From an uncultured Marvinbryantia sp. (GTDB lineage: Bacteria > Bacillota > Clostridia > Lachnospirales > Lachnospiraceae), in NCBI GenBank assembly GCA_934394985.1, contig CAKRRF010000008.1:10728-74727 (forward strand): a stretch of 64,000 bases of DNA, in the 5' to 3' direction. Position 1 is the stretch's first letter; each line of letters begins with the position of its first letter. Below the pieces are notes generated by a model. The model was not told where the DNA came from. It saw nothing but the letters and a program-made list of their open reading frames with translations, and made no database searches. This document shows, piece after piece, positions 9,101 to 17,117 of the stretch. A program made the position numbers and the translations under genes.

Positions 9101-10140
9101 ATGGTCTAAGGGATTCGATTTCCAATATCGGACATCTGCAGTTCAGCCAGCTGCAGCTTTATGATGCTCTGATAATCTTAGATACGGATGCTTCGCTGGA
9201 AGAAAAAGAGGCATTGAAGGAGCGTGTTGACAAAAATGATACGGTAGCAAATGCTACTGAGGCATTGATGCAGAAAGAAACCGTGAGACGTGATAAGAAG
9301 TCCTGGAATGTGTACCTGATGGTACTGGAAGATATGGAACAGGTCAGCGAGTTTCTGGTATTTCGTGACCGCGAAAGTGGTGAGCATTATCAGCTGACGG
9401 ACGATGGCGCTGTGATTACAGAGAAGATTGCCGATCTGTGTGGCGTAAAAGCCGGAGATACGCTCATACTGGAGGACGAAAAACTGGGAGCTATCGAGGT
9501 GCCGATTGCAGCAGTGACAGAAAATTATCTGTCCCATTACATCTATATGACACCGGGATTATATGAAGCATGTACACAAAAAGTACCGGAATATAATGAA
9601 ATCATGTTCCGGGCAGAAAGCGGTACGGATATGGCGGCACTGGAAACGCTCGGTCAGGGCTTTTTGAATGAACCGGCGGCACTGAGTATCAGCTATACCA
9701 TATCAACAATGAGTCAGATTGACAGTATGCTGTCTACGCTGGATTCTGTAATTGTGGTATTGATTATATCTGCCGGACTGCTGGCCTTTGTGGTGTTGTA
9801 TAATCTGAGCAATATCAATATCAATGAGCGAAAGCGGGAACTGGCGACGCTGAAGGTACTGGGATTTTATGACCGGGAGGTTGATGCCTATGTGTACCGG
9901 GAAAACATACTGATTACAGCGATTGGCATACTGGCCGGCATGGGAATGGGAAAAATACTGCATTACTTTGTTATCACCACAGTGGAAGTAGATGCAACCA
10001 TGTTTGGACGGAATATTAATCCGCCAAGCTATCTGATTTCCGCAGTATTTACGGTTGTATTTTCCGTACTGGTCAATGCAGTCATGCACCAGAAGCTGAA
10101 AAAAATCGATATGGTGGAATCGCTGAAGAGTATTGAATAA
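6160..10140 (+). CDS. Giant FtsX-family ABC permease with extracellular coiled coil
   Basis: About 1326 residues, roughly three times a plain FtsX permease. Order: membrane helix (about 17-37), MacB-like extracytoplasmic domain (40-250), a very long Ala/Glu/Gln/Lys-rich coiled coil (about 257-765) built from repeats such as ELADGExKLADG, three membrane helices (about 795-910), a second helix plus extracytoplasmic domain (962-1190), and three final helices (1197-1320). The cytoplasmic segment EEERTQIGTLKALGYG is the classic FtsX coupling motif and recurs as KRELATLKVLGFY. The ATG at 6160 with AAAGGA seven bases upstream is preferred over the TTG at 6127, which overlaps the ATPase gene. It partners that ATPase. 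The coiled coil should reach deep into or through the wall; the cargo or role is unknown. Confidence 0.88.
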   Translation: MKKKALRKDFYMEVKKSLNRFISIFLIVALGVAFYSGIQSAAPDMRYSGDAYFDQHQLMDLKVISTMGLTEKDVEAISQTDGVELAEAGYMTDVLCEKGTDRYALRVESATPTLNQLTAKEGRLPQTSGECFVDIEFLNKTDYRIGDTITFFLEDEDDYKLKKKEFTIVGAGSSPLYISFNRGNTTLGTGELAGAAYILPEDFDYEVYTNVYIKVKEADTLTAYTDAYDMLIAEVQQRLEDISGERCEIRYQEIQDEANEKLEDARKELADGEAEAESELSEAWDEIYDGDNEIYDAKLKLARAKRDLEDGEKKIRDGEKELADGRTQIAENEQKLADGRAQLNDGWNKLNQGKKTLKSKQKKFDTTYKETTEKLDSAQEQLDQKKAELEDGRTQYEVGKTEYEEQLAQYQAGETAYAEGKSQYDAAVAAWPAQKAELEAQKAACEQGLATLQSNVSGLTDAVSQAQAAVAQLQDAVNAASANLTTLQNRKAELEQKKAQLEAERQAAQDALGEDETLDENKYRLSPEEQAELDALPGQIANAQAELDAQNAALVQAQEQQAQAQGALDEVNAQIQQLQGNIAEIETGIVTAEAAFAENEAQLTATRAQLDEGKLQLDAVPAQLEASLQQIEEGEAAIASAQAEIDSGRAQLEDGKKQLKEAKKKIRKNEQKLNHSEAELQSGAARLADGKAKLADSEQKLADAKKSVEDGKKEIADGEKELAENEDKLADGKIEYEKGKKEAEDKIADGKKKLADAEKEVADLKMPEWTVSDRSDLPENIGYGENADRMRNIGQVFPVMFFLVAALISLTTMTRMVEEERTQIGTLKALGYGKAAIASKYLCYALFATLGGSLAGIAFGEKFLPFVIVTSYRIMYHHMTNIELPYNMKFAIIATVAALASTMLATLAACYKELATTPAVLMRPPAPKEGKRVFLERVPFIWKHLSFSWKSTVRNLLRYKKRFFMTVFGIGGCMALMLVGYGLRDSISNIGHLQFSQLQLYDALIILDTDASLEEKEALKERVDKNDTVANATEALMQKETVRRDKKSWNVYLMVLEDMEQVSEFLVFRDRESGEHYQLTDDGAVITEKIADLCGVKAGDTLILEDEKLGAIEVPIAAVTENYLSHYIYMTPGLYEACTQKVPEYNEIMFRAESGTDMAALETLGQGFLNEPAALSISYTISTMSQIDSMLSTLDSVIVVLIISAGLLAFVVLYNLSNININERKRELATLKVLGFYDREVDAYVYRENILITAIGILAGMGMGKILHYFVITTVEVDATMFGRNINPPSYLISAVFTVVFSVLVNAVMHQKLKKIDMVESLKSIE

Positions 10141-10163
10141 TATGGTGGAAACGAGGAAAGAAA

Positions 10164-11666
10164 ATGGTATCATTACCAAGAGAATTTGAGATAAAAATGA
10201 AGAAGCTCCTGGGAGCAGAATATGAGGAGTTTCTGGCTTCTTATGACCGGCCGAGAAATTTTGGCCTGCGGGTAAATGTGGATAAGATTTCAACGGAGGA
10301 ATTTGAAAAAAAGGCACCCTTTCATCTGACAAAAATTCCTTGGACGGAGAATGGATATTATTACGAAGAGCAGGATATGCCTGCCAGACATCCGTTTTAT
10401 TATGCCGGGTTATATTATCTGCAGGAACCAAGTGCCATGACGCCGGCATCCAGACTGGTGTCTCAGCCGGGAGACCGGGTGCTGGATCTGTGCGCCGCTC
10501 CGGGCGGCAAGGCAACGGAACTGGGAGCCCGTCTTCACGGGAAAGGAGTGCTGGTGGCCAATGATATCAGTGCATCCAGGGCAAAAGCGCTGCTGAAGAA
10601 TATTGAGGTATTTGGTATTTGCAATTCCTTTATTGTAAATGAAGTCCCGGCGAAGCTGGCAGAGAACTTCCCAGAATTTTTCGACAAAATTCTGGTGGAT
10701 GCACCATGCTCTGGCGAAGGAATGTTTCGAAAGGATCCTGCTGTAGCCAAAGTATGGGATGGAAATAAACCGTTTGAATGTGCAAAACAGCAAAAAGAGA
10801 TCATTACCAGAGCTGCACAGATGCTGGCACCGGGAGGAGATTTGCTGTATTCTACCTGCACTTTCTCACCGGAAGAAAACGAACAGGTGATACAATTCCT
10901 GCTGGATAGTAGAGAAGATATGGAGATTCGGGAAATAAAGCCATTTGAAGGATTTGCACCGGGACGTCCGGATGTAGCATATGAAGGTTGGGACAGTGAA
11001 GAGTCTGAAAACAGAAAAACAGGAAGCGCTGACTTGAAAAGGTGTGTTCGTATCTGGCCACATAAGATGGCAGGAGAAGGTCATTTCCTGGCGCTGGTTC
11101 ATAAACGTACACCGGGTGAGGATGCAGGTCATCATGTTGCTGAAAATTCGGTGCAGGGAGATATTTCCGATATCAAAGGTATCGGAAAACCGGAAACAAA
11201 GGCATTGACGGAATTTTTTGCAGATGTTTCTATGGAAATAAACTGGAAACAGGTGGAAGTGCGAAAAGGTCAGGTCTATCTGGTGCCGGAAGCGCTGGGA
11301 ACCAGAAAGGGTATGGTATTTTTACGAAATGGTCTGTATCTGGGAGAAATCCGCAAGGATCGTTTTGAACCAAGCCAGTCCTTTGCCATGGCGTTAAAGA
11401 AAAAAGAGTATATGGCAGTCATCGATCTGGATTACAGTGATATGCGTGTGGAAAAATATCTCAGGGGAGAGACATTGGATGTAGATGATATCGTAGCGAA
11501 GAATCTTCAGGCAGCGTCTGAGGCAGACCTGCCGAAAGCAGTCAGAAAGCGGCTGGAAAAGGGCTGGCAGCTGGTATGTGTCAACGGATATCCACTGGGA
11601 TGGGGCAAGCTGGTGAACGGAACACTGAAAAATAAATATCATGCCGGATGGCGTATGAAATATTAA
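10164..11666 (+). CDS. rsmF: RsmF-type 16S rRNA m5C methyltransferase
   Basis: 500-residue NOL1/NOP2/Sun-family SAM-dependent RNA cytosine-5 methyltransferase. An N-terminal RNA-binding region (about 1-95) precedes the Rossmann core: SAM motif DLCAAPGGKATEL (about 110-122), motif IV DAPCSGEGMFRKDP (about 174-187) with its Cys, and motif VI YSTCTFSPEENE (about 230-241) with the catalytic Cys. The C-terminal part (about 285-500) matches the RsmF/YebU extra domains, ending in a PUA-like module. The length fits YebU/RsmF (about 480) rather than RsmB. Target position (C1407 equivalent) is inferred from the family. Start with GAGGA six bases upstream. Confidence 0.88.
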   Translation: MVSLPREFEIKMKKLLGAEYEEFLASYDRPRNFGLRVNVDKISTEEFEKKAPFHLTKIPWTENGYYYEEQDMPARHPFYYAGLYYLQEPSAMTPASRLVSQPGDRVLDLCAAPGGKATELGARLHGKGVLVANDISASRAKALLKNIEVFGICNSFIVNEVPAKLAENFPEFFDKILVDAPCSGEGMFRKDPAVAKVWDGNKPFECAKQQKEIITRAAQMLAPGGDLLYSTCTFSPEENEQVIQFLLDSREDMEIREIKPFEGFAPGRPDVAYEGWDSEESENRKTGSADLKRCVRIWPHKMAGEGHFLALVHKRTPGEDAGHHVAENSVQGDISDIKGIGKPETKALTEFFADVSMEINWKQVEVRKGQVYLVPEALGTRKGMVFLRNGLYLGEIRKDRFEPSQSFAMALKKKEYMAVIDLDYSDMRVEKYLRGETLDVDDIVAKNLQAASEADLPKAVRKRLEKGWQLVCVNGYPLGWGKLVNGTLKNKYHAGWRMKY

Positions 11667-11684
11667 GCGGGAAGCGACTGCGTT

Positions 11685-11725
11685 CATGAGCAAGTAGCGA
11701 AGCGGATTGCGAATGTCCGCTTTAC
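11685..11725. repeat. Dispersed intergenic repeat (copy 1)
   Basis: Contains CATGAGCAA (11685-11693), GAAGCGG (11699-11705) and TTGCGAATG (11707-11715), blocks that recur in the same order at 54988-55029. The right part also forms a small hairpin (AGCGGA at 11701-11706 with TCCGCT at 11716-11721). Confidence 0.5.
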
Positions 11726-11742
11726 TGGAAAGAGGTGGGCAG

Positions 11743-12321
11743 ATGCCGGAAGATACAGAAATAAAAAAAGGGGAAAAAAGCAGGTACCGGCTGGCAAGGT
11801 CTATGAAGGAATGTATGAAGCATGCATCTGTGGAATCCATTACGGTAAAGCAGATCACAGAGAACTGTGGACTGACCAGGCAGACCTTTTATCGGAATTT
11901 TCTGGATAAATACGATCTGATTAACTGGTATTTTGATAAACTGTTGATGAAATCCTTTGAACATATGGGACAGGGAAAAACGATATATGATGCACTGGTA
12001 AAGAAATTTACTTACATAAAGGAAGAGCAGAATTTTTTTGCGGCGGCCTTTCGCTATGACAGTCAGAATTCCCTGCGTGAGCATGATTTTGAACTGATTC
12101 TGGCGTTTTATGAGAATCTGATCAAAGAAAAAACAGGAAGAATGCCGGAAGAACAAGTGCATTTTCTGCTGGAAATGTATTGTCAGAGTTCGATCTATAT
12201 GACAGTACAGTGGGTACTTGGGGAAGTGAAAACCACACCGGAAAAACTGGCACGTATTGTGGTAGATGCTATGCCGGGGAAGTTGATGAAATTATTTTTG
12301 GAATTTGAGATGTTGAAGTAA
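11743..12321 (+). CDS. TetR/AcrR family transcriptional regulator
   Basis: 192 residues. The N-terminal helix-turn-helix (about residues 12-58) contains SITVKQITENCGLTRQTFYRNFLDKYDL, the signature TetR recognition region. The C-terminal ligand domain resembles the group found with DhaS-like regulators (FFAAAFRYDSQNSLREHDF). The start at 11743 is chosen because a strong AGAGGTG (11731-11737) precedes it; the frame continues upstream to a TTG at 11707 without an RBS. It lies after rsmF and before the AT-rich sugar locus, and its target is not obvious. Confidence 0.85.
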   Translation: MPEDTEIKKGEKSRYRLARSMKECMKHASVESITVKQITENCGLTRQTFYRNFLDKYDLINWYFDKLLMKSFEHMGQGKTIYDALVKKFTYIKEEQNFFAAAFRYDSQNSLREHDFELILAFYENLIKEKTGRMPEEQVHFLLEMYCQSSIYMTVQWVLGEVKTTPEKLARIVVDAMPGKLMKLFLEFEMLK

Positions 12322-12350
12322 TACAATATAAGGTATGGCATTAAATTATA

Positions 12351-12395
12351 AAAAGTGGGTGAAAGGTAGTAATAGTTGGCCTTTATCCACTTTTT
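12351..12395 (+). terminator. Intrinsic terminator after the TetR gene
   Basis: AAAAGTGG...AAAGG on the left pairs with CCTTT...CCACTTTT on the right (12380-12394), followed by a T-rich tail. Confidence 0.8.
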
Positions 12396-12445
12396 ATTTT
12401 ATTGATATTACTATGTTTACACAATAGGACTATTAATATTTGAAA

Positions 12446-12513
12446 GATGCAAAATGGTAAAAATGCATCAATTTTATTGCTACATTATCATATTTATGGT
12501 AAAAAAGTATAAT
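12446..12513 (+). promoter_or_regulatory. Promoter region of the 6-deoxyhexose operon with repeats
   Basis: A -10 TATAAT (12508-12513) has a moderate -35 TTATCA (12485-12490, 17-bp spacer). Upstream is an inverted repeat GATGCA (12446-12451) / TGCATC (12464-12469), and ATGGTAAAAA occurs twice (12454 and 12496), 42 bp apart, about four helical turns. These are candidate binding sites for the AraC-type response regulator encoded downstream. Confidence 0.5.
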
Positions 12514-12603
12514 CTGAAAATAAAATAGTTTAGTTACAATGAATGAAAAGCACTATATAATAAAAGCACATAAAAACATATTGAACAAAAGGAGGATAAA
12601 CAA

Positions 12604-13554
12604 GTGAAAAAAAGGACAAGTATTTTGGTGGCATTAATGGTAACTGCAATGTGCGCATGCCCAGTTATGGCAGAAGATAACAATCTCAAAGTTGGGTTCT
12701 CTGAACTTGATATTGATGGAGCATGGCGTATTTGCCAGACGGATTCTATGCAGCAAGAAGCAGATAGTCGCGGATATGATTATGTAATGACAAATGCAGA
12801 ATATGACACAGAAAAACAGGTTGCAGACGTAGAAGACCTGATTTCACAAGGATGCAACTTCCTGTTTATTGCTCCGATTGATATGGATGCTATTGTTCCA
12901 GCATTAGATGCGGCAAAAACAGCGGAAATCCCAGTAATACTATTGGATAGAGAAGCTACTGGTACATGGGGCGAAGATTGGCTTACAACCATTATTGCAG
13001 ATTATGTTCAGCAGGGAGAAATGTGTGGAGAATGGATTGTAGATAACAATAACATGGATGAACCATTAAAGATTGTAGAAATTACTGGAGTAGAAGGCGG
13101 TTCAGATGTTAGAGATAGAGCTCAAGGGTTAAGAAACATTACAGATGAACATGACAATATCGAAATTGTTGCTTCTCAGTCAGGTGAATGGTCGCGAACT
13201 ACTGCACAGGAAGTAACAGCTAATATTATTCAGTCTACTGGTGGTGAATTTGATGTTGTTTATTGCCATAATGATGAAATGGCACTTGGTGTTGTTTTAG
13301 CATTAAAAGCAGCAGGCATGAAACCAGGAGAAGATGTTCAGATTGTTGCAATAGACGGACAGAAAGAAGCTATTGAAGGAATCATTGCTGGAGAAATAAA
13401 TTGTATTGCAACTTGCAGTCCAAGATTTGGAAAGGCAGCTTTTGATGCAATGGAAACATATCTTTCAGGCGAAGAATTACCAGAAAAGATTATTAATGAA
13501 GAAACCCTTATTACCGCTGATAATGCGGAAGAACAGCTTGAATTTGGATTCTAA
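12604..13554 (+). CDS. Sugar ABC transporter substrate-binding protein (RbsB/RhaS-like, PBP1 fold)
   Basis: 316 residues. Signal peptide MKKRTSILVALMVTAMCACPVMA, cleaved before EDNN; the Cys residues do not form a clear lipobox. The mature part is a type I periplasmic-binding fold: two Rossmann lobes with NLKVGFSELD at the start, LISQGCNFLFIAP and IPVILLDREATG in lobe 1, and VYCHNDEMALGVVLALKAAG with IVAIDGQKEAIEGI in lobe 2, as in ribose and rhamnose binding proteins. Translation starts at GTG with GGAGG (12591-12595) eight bases upstream. It heads the locus, so the ligand is probably the 6-deoxyhexose processed by the downstream kinase and aldolase. Confidence 0.88.
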   Translation: MKKRTSILVALMVTAMCACPVMAEDNNLKVGFSELDIDGAWRICQTDSMQQEADSRGYDYVMTNAEYDTEKQVADVEDLISQGCNFLFIAPIDMDAIVPALDAAKTAEIPVILLDREATGTWGEDWLTTIIADYVQQGEMCGEWIVDNNNMDEPLKIVEITGVEGGSDVRDRAQGLRNITDEHDNIEIVASQSGEWSRTTAQEVTANIIQSTGGEFDVVYCHNDEMALGVVLALKAAGMKPGEDVQIVAIDGQKEAIEGIIAGEINCIATCSPRFGKAAFDAMETYLSGEELPEKIINEETLITADNAEEQLEFGF

Positions 13555-13584
13555 TGCTTCTGATTCAATAATTAGTTAAGCAGT

Positions 13585-13620
13585 AAAGCCCGGTCATTCT
13601 AATCGGAATAACCGGGCTTT
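13585..13620 (+). terminator. Hairpin between binding-protein and ATPase genes
   Basis: AAAGCCCGGT (13585-13594) pairs perfectly with ACCGGGCTTT (13611-13620). It is followed by A-rich sequence, not a long T-run, so it is more likely a partial terminator or a 3'-end stabiliser that raises binding-protein mRNA over the transporter mRNA. Confidence 0.7.
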
Positions 13621-13648
13621 AAAAACAAAGGGGTGGGGTACAATTATT

Positions 13649-15142
13649 ATGAAAGATATTCTTGAGATGAAAAACATTCAAAAGTCTTTTCCTGGAGTTC
13701 GTGCTCTTAAAGGGGTAGATTTTAAGGTAAAAGCTGGTGAAATCCATTCCTTAATGGGAGAAAACGGAGCAGGAAAATCAACATTAATAAAAATATTAAC
13801 AGGTGTTTATCAAAAGGATGAGGGAACTATTTTTTTTGATGGAAAAGAAGTTACCATAAAAAATACAATTGATGCACAAAATATGGGGATTAGTACAGTA
13901 TATCAGGAACTTAATATGATTCCATATTTAACTGTTGCGGAAAATATTTTTCTTGGTCGGTATCCAAGAAAAAATAATGTAATTGATTGGAAAAAAATGA
14001 ATCAAAATGCACAAGATCTTTTAGATGAAATGAAATTAAACATAAGGGCTGATATTGAATTGAACAGATATGGTACAGCAGCGCAACAGATGGTATCCAT
14101 TGTGAGAGCAATCAGCCTGAATTGCAAATTAATTGTGTTAGATGAGCCAACATCATCCTTAGATACTGATGAAGTAAGAATGCTTTTTCGTGTAATCCGT
14201 GATTTGCAGAAAAAAAATATTGCAATTATTTTTATCTCCCATCGTTTAGATGAGGTTTATGAAATTAGTGATCGAATTACTATATTGAAAGACGGCGCAT
14301 ACGAAGGAACATATCTGGTATCTGAACTGGGACAGGCGGAACTTATTACCAAAATGGTAGGACGCGAAGTTGAAAAGAAAGAACGAATTGAAAGACTGCA
14401 TAGTAATAGTAGTGATGATTATGTGATAGAACTCAAAGATATTCTTTCAAAACCGAAGCTGAGGAATATTTCATTGCATGTAAAAAAAGGCGAAATTGTA
14501 GGATTAGCGGGGCTTTTGGGAGCTGGAAGAACAGAAACTGCTCAGGTTATTTTTGGATATAGGATGGCTGATTCAGGAACTATTAAAATGCATTCGGTTG
14601 ATTTGTCTTTGAAAAGTCCGAGAGATGGTGTGAAACATAAAATGGCATTTTGTACAGAAAACAGACGAGAAGAAGGCATAATTCCCAATATGAGTGTTCG
14701 TGACAATATTTTGTTATCCAGTTTACGGAATATTAGTTCTCATGGATTTTTAAATCAGAAAAAAGGGGATGAAATTGTAAAACAATATCTGGAGCGTTTT
14801 CGTATTAAAACACCGAGTCCATATCAGAAAATAAAGAATCTCTCTGGAGGGAACCAGCAGAAAGTAATTTTAGCAAGATGGCTCGCAACACAACCAGATT
14901 TTATAATATTTGACGAACCAACAAGAGGAATTGATGTGGGAGCAAAAAGAGATGTGGAGAATTTGATAGCAGAAGTGGCTGATATGGGACTGGCTGTGCT
15001 ATTTATTTCATCAGAAATGTCAGAAATTGCAAGAAATTGTGATAGAGTGTACGTTCTTAGAGATGGACAAGTTGTTGGGGAGTTATCAAATCAAGAAATT
15101 AAACAAGAGATAATTACAAATGCAATTGCAGAAGGAGAATAA
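13649..15142 (+). CDS. Sugar ABC transporter ATP-binding protein, duplicated NBD (RbsA/MglA type)
   Basis: 497 residues with two nucleotide-binding domains in tandem. Domain 1 has Walker A GENGAGKST (about 37-45), Walker B LIVLDEPTSSLD (about 159-170) and switch His in FISHR (about 194). Domain 2 has the degenerate Walker A GLLGAGRTE (about 289-297) typical of the RbsA/XylG family, signature LSGGNQQK (about 395-402) and FIIFDEPTRGIDVGAK. It energises uptake of a monosaccharide with the two permeases encoded next. It starts 94 bases after the binding-protein gene, beyond the hairpin. Confidence 0.93.
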   Translation: MKDILEMKNIQKSFPGVRALKGVDFKVKAGEIHSLMGENGAGKSTLIKILTGVYQKDEGTIFFDGKEVTIKNTIDAQNMGISTVYQELNMIPYLTVAENIFLGRYPRKNNVIDWKKMNQNAQDLLDEMKLNIRADIELNRYGTAAQQMVSIVRAISLNCKLIVLDEPTSSLDTDEVRMLFRVIRDLQKKNIAIIFISHRLDEVYEISDRITILKDGAYEGTYLVSELGQAELITKMVGREVEKKERIERLHSNSSDDYVIELKDILSKPKLRNISLHVKKGEIVGLAGLLGAGRTETAQVIFGYRMADSGTIKMHSVDLSLKSPRDGVKHKMAFCTENRREEGIIPNMSVRDNILLSSLRNISSHGFLNQKKGDEIVKQYLERFRIKTPSPYQKIKNLSGGNQQKVILARWLATQPDFIIFDEPTRGIDVGAKRDVENLIAEVADMGLAVLFISSEMSEIARNCDRVYVLRDGQVVGELSNQEIKQEIITNAIAEGE

Positions 15143-15165
15143 CGGACACAGATGGAGGAAATAGC

Positions 15166-16107
15166 ATGAAACTAAAAAATAGAATACAGGAGAATATCGG
15201 AAATTGCGGTGTTTTTCTTGCCTTTATTCTTCTGTTTGCAGGAAATTCACTGTTGACCAGAAATTTTTTTAGTATTGTTACTGTGCAGAATATTATTTCG
15301 CAGTGCACAACGACAGTATTGCTTGGGGTTGGAATGACTATAGTAATTGCAACAGGCGGAATCAATATTTCTGTCGGTTCTGTGATGGCTATGTGTGCTA
15401 TGGTTGCTGCAAAAATGATTAGTCAAGGATATATGCTTCAAGGAGTGTTAGCTGGGATGTTGCTGGCTATTTTCTGCGGAGCGATTACTGGATATATTAT
15501 TATAAAATTTGATATTCAACCAATGATAGCTTCGCTCTCAATGATGTTTATGCTTCGGGGAATAGCAAAATTACTGAATGATGGAAAAAACATGAATCCA
15601 GGAAGCAGAGAATTAAATAGTTTTTTATATGAATTTGTAGGAAAAGTTCCAGTTCGAACAATTATTTGGTTTGTATGTATCGTAATCGTATTTATTATTG
15701 TAAGCAAAACGCGTTTTGGCATTTGTATTGAAAGTTATGGAGATAACAGCAAGGCATCACAAATAGCAGGTATAAATATTATGTTGTTAATACCAGTTTG
15801 TTATATTATCTGTAATATCTTAGCATGCATTGCTGGTTTTGTGGAGATGGGATATTCATCGATAGTTGATCCGGGAAATATGGGGTTGACAAAAGAAATG
15901 GATGCAATAGCAGCAACTGTGTTAGGTGGAACATCCATTGATGGTGGAAAACCGCATATATGGGGAACTGTATGTGGAGCAATGGTTCTACAATTAATTA
16001 CAATTATGGTTAATATGAATAATGTCCCATCGTCTTATGCGAAAATTATCAAGGCAATTATCATTATTTTGGCGGTGTATGTCCAGAATATTAGGAACAA
16101 AAACTAA
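15166..16107 (+). CDS. Sugar ABC transporter permease 1 (RbsC-like)
   Basis: 313 residues, eight to ten predicted membrane helices, BPD_transp_2 family. VGMTIVIATGGINISVGSVMAM near residue 65 is the hallmark ISVG/DLSVG motif of monosaccharide permeases, and LGGTSIDGGKPHIWGTVCGAM near 250-270 the conserved GG..GTxxGA region. AUG start with GGAGGA seven bases upstream. A second, different permease follows, so the transporter is probably a heterodimer, as in rhamnose (RhaP/RhaQ) systems. Confidence 0.9.
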   Translation: MKLKNRIQENIGNCGVFLAFILLFAGNSLLTRNFFSIVTVQNIISQCTTTVLLGVGMTIVIATGGINISVGSVMAMCAMVAAKMISQGYMLQGVLAGMLLAIFCGAITGYIIIKFDIQPMIASLSMMFMLRGIAKLLNDGKNMNPGSRELNSFLYEFVGKVPVRTIIWFVCIVIVFIIVSKTRFGICIESYGDNSKASQIAGINIMLLIPVCYIICNILACIAGFVEMGYSSIVDPGNMGLTKEMDAIAATVLGGTSIDGGKPHIWGTVCGAMVLQLITIMVNMNNVPSSYAKIIKAIIIILAVYVQNIRNKN

Positions 16108-16125
16108 GAGAAGGAGGAAGCTGAT

Positions 16126-17097
16126 ATGAAAAAGATAAGGCATTTCTTGGGAAACAATGCTTCTATAATTGGTTTAGCATTTATGCTTTTAGTTGGGACC
16201 TTGATTAATTCAAACTTTCTTACACCCGGAAACCTTTCCAATATTTTGAGACAAAATAGTACGATTTCCATAGTTACACTAGGCATGGCAGTAGTAATTA
16301 TTAGTGGCTCGATTGATTTGTGTGTTGGCTCATTGTTTTGCTTGTGCGCATATGTTAGTAGTTTCTTGAGTCAATACAATACTCTAATAGCAGTTCTGGG
16401 AACGATATTATTTGGTATTCTAATTGGATTTTTAAATGGTTTTCTGGTAACTAAAATGCGTATTCATCCATGGATCGCAACGCTGTCTATGATGCTTGGC
16501 CTTCGAGGACTTGTACTAGTTTTAACAGGCGAAAATACTTATAAGCCAGCGTTCGATAATATTTTATTTGAAAAGATTGCGAGGGGTGGAATAGGACCTT
16601 ATTTAAACTTTCCACTATTGATTACTATTATTTTGGTAATACTATTTGCGATAATGATGAAATATTCACAGATGGGGCGAAATTTTTATATTTGTGGTGG
16701 AAATCGAGAAGCTGCACGAATGATGGGAATTCCTGTAGAAAGAACAATTATGATTTCGTTTATCATCAGTGGGATGATGTGTTCCATTTCGGGAATCATT
16801 CTGGCGGCGCGGTTGGGTTCAGTATCGCCACTTGCAGGGGATGGAAATGAAATGTATGCGATCGCATCCTGCGTAGTAGGAGGCATTTATCTAACAGGAG
16901 GAAGAGGCAAAATTCACGGGGCTTTCATAGGTTCTATTATTGTAGGGCTTTTGACTAACATATTCAATATGCAGTCTATATTAAGTACATTTTGGGAAAG
17001 CGTAATTACCGGATCGTTGGTTTTGATAGTGGTTCTTTTGCAGCAGATTTCTGCTAAAAGGGCAGAGCATAATCGAACAATCAATGAAATTCTTTAG
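16126..17097 (+). CDS. Sugar ABC transporter permease 2 (RbsC-like)
   Basis: 323 residues, BPD_transp_2 family with about ten membrane helices. IISGSIDLCVGSLFCLCAY matches the DLSVGS motif with Cys in place of Ser, and GGIYLTGGRGKIHGAFIGSIIVG is the C-terminal GG motif. It starts 18 bases after the first permease with AAGGAGG upstream. It forms the membrane channel with the preceding permease. Confidence 0.9.
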   Translation: MKKIRHFLGNNASIIGLAFMLLVGTLINSNFLTPGNLSNILRQNSTISIVTLGMAVVIISGSIDLCVGSLFCLCAYVSSFLSQYNTLIAVLGTILFGILIGFLNGFLVTKMRIHPWIATLSMMLGLRGLVLVLTGENTYKPAFDNILFEKIARGGIGPYLNFPLLITIILVILFAIMMKYSQMGRNFYICGGNREAARMMGIPVERTIMISFIISGMMCSISGIILAARLGSVSPLAGDGNEMYAIASCVVGGIYLTGGRGKIHGAFIGSIIVGLLTNIFNMQSILSTFWESVITGSLVLIVVLLQQISAKRAEHNRTINEIL

Positions 17098-17117
17098 AAA
17101 TAAGGAGAACGAATGAA

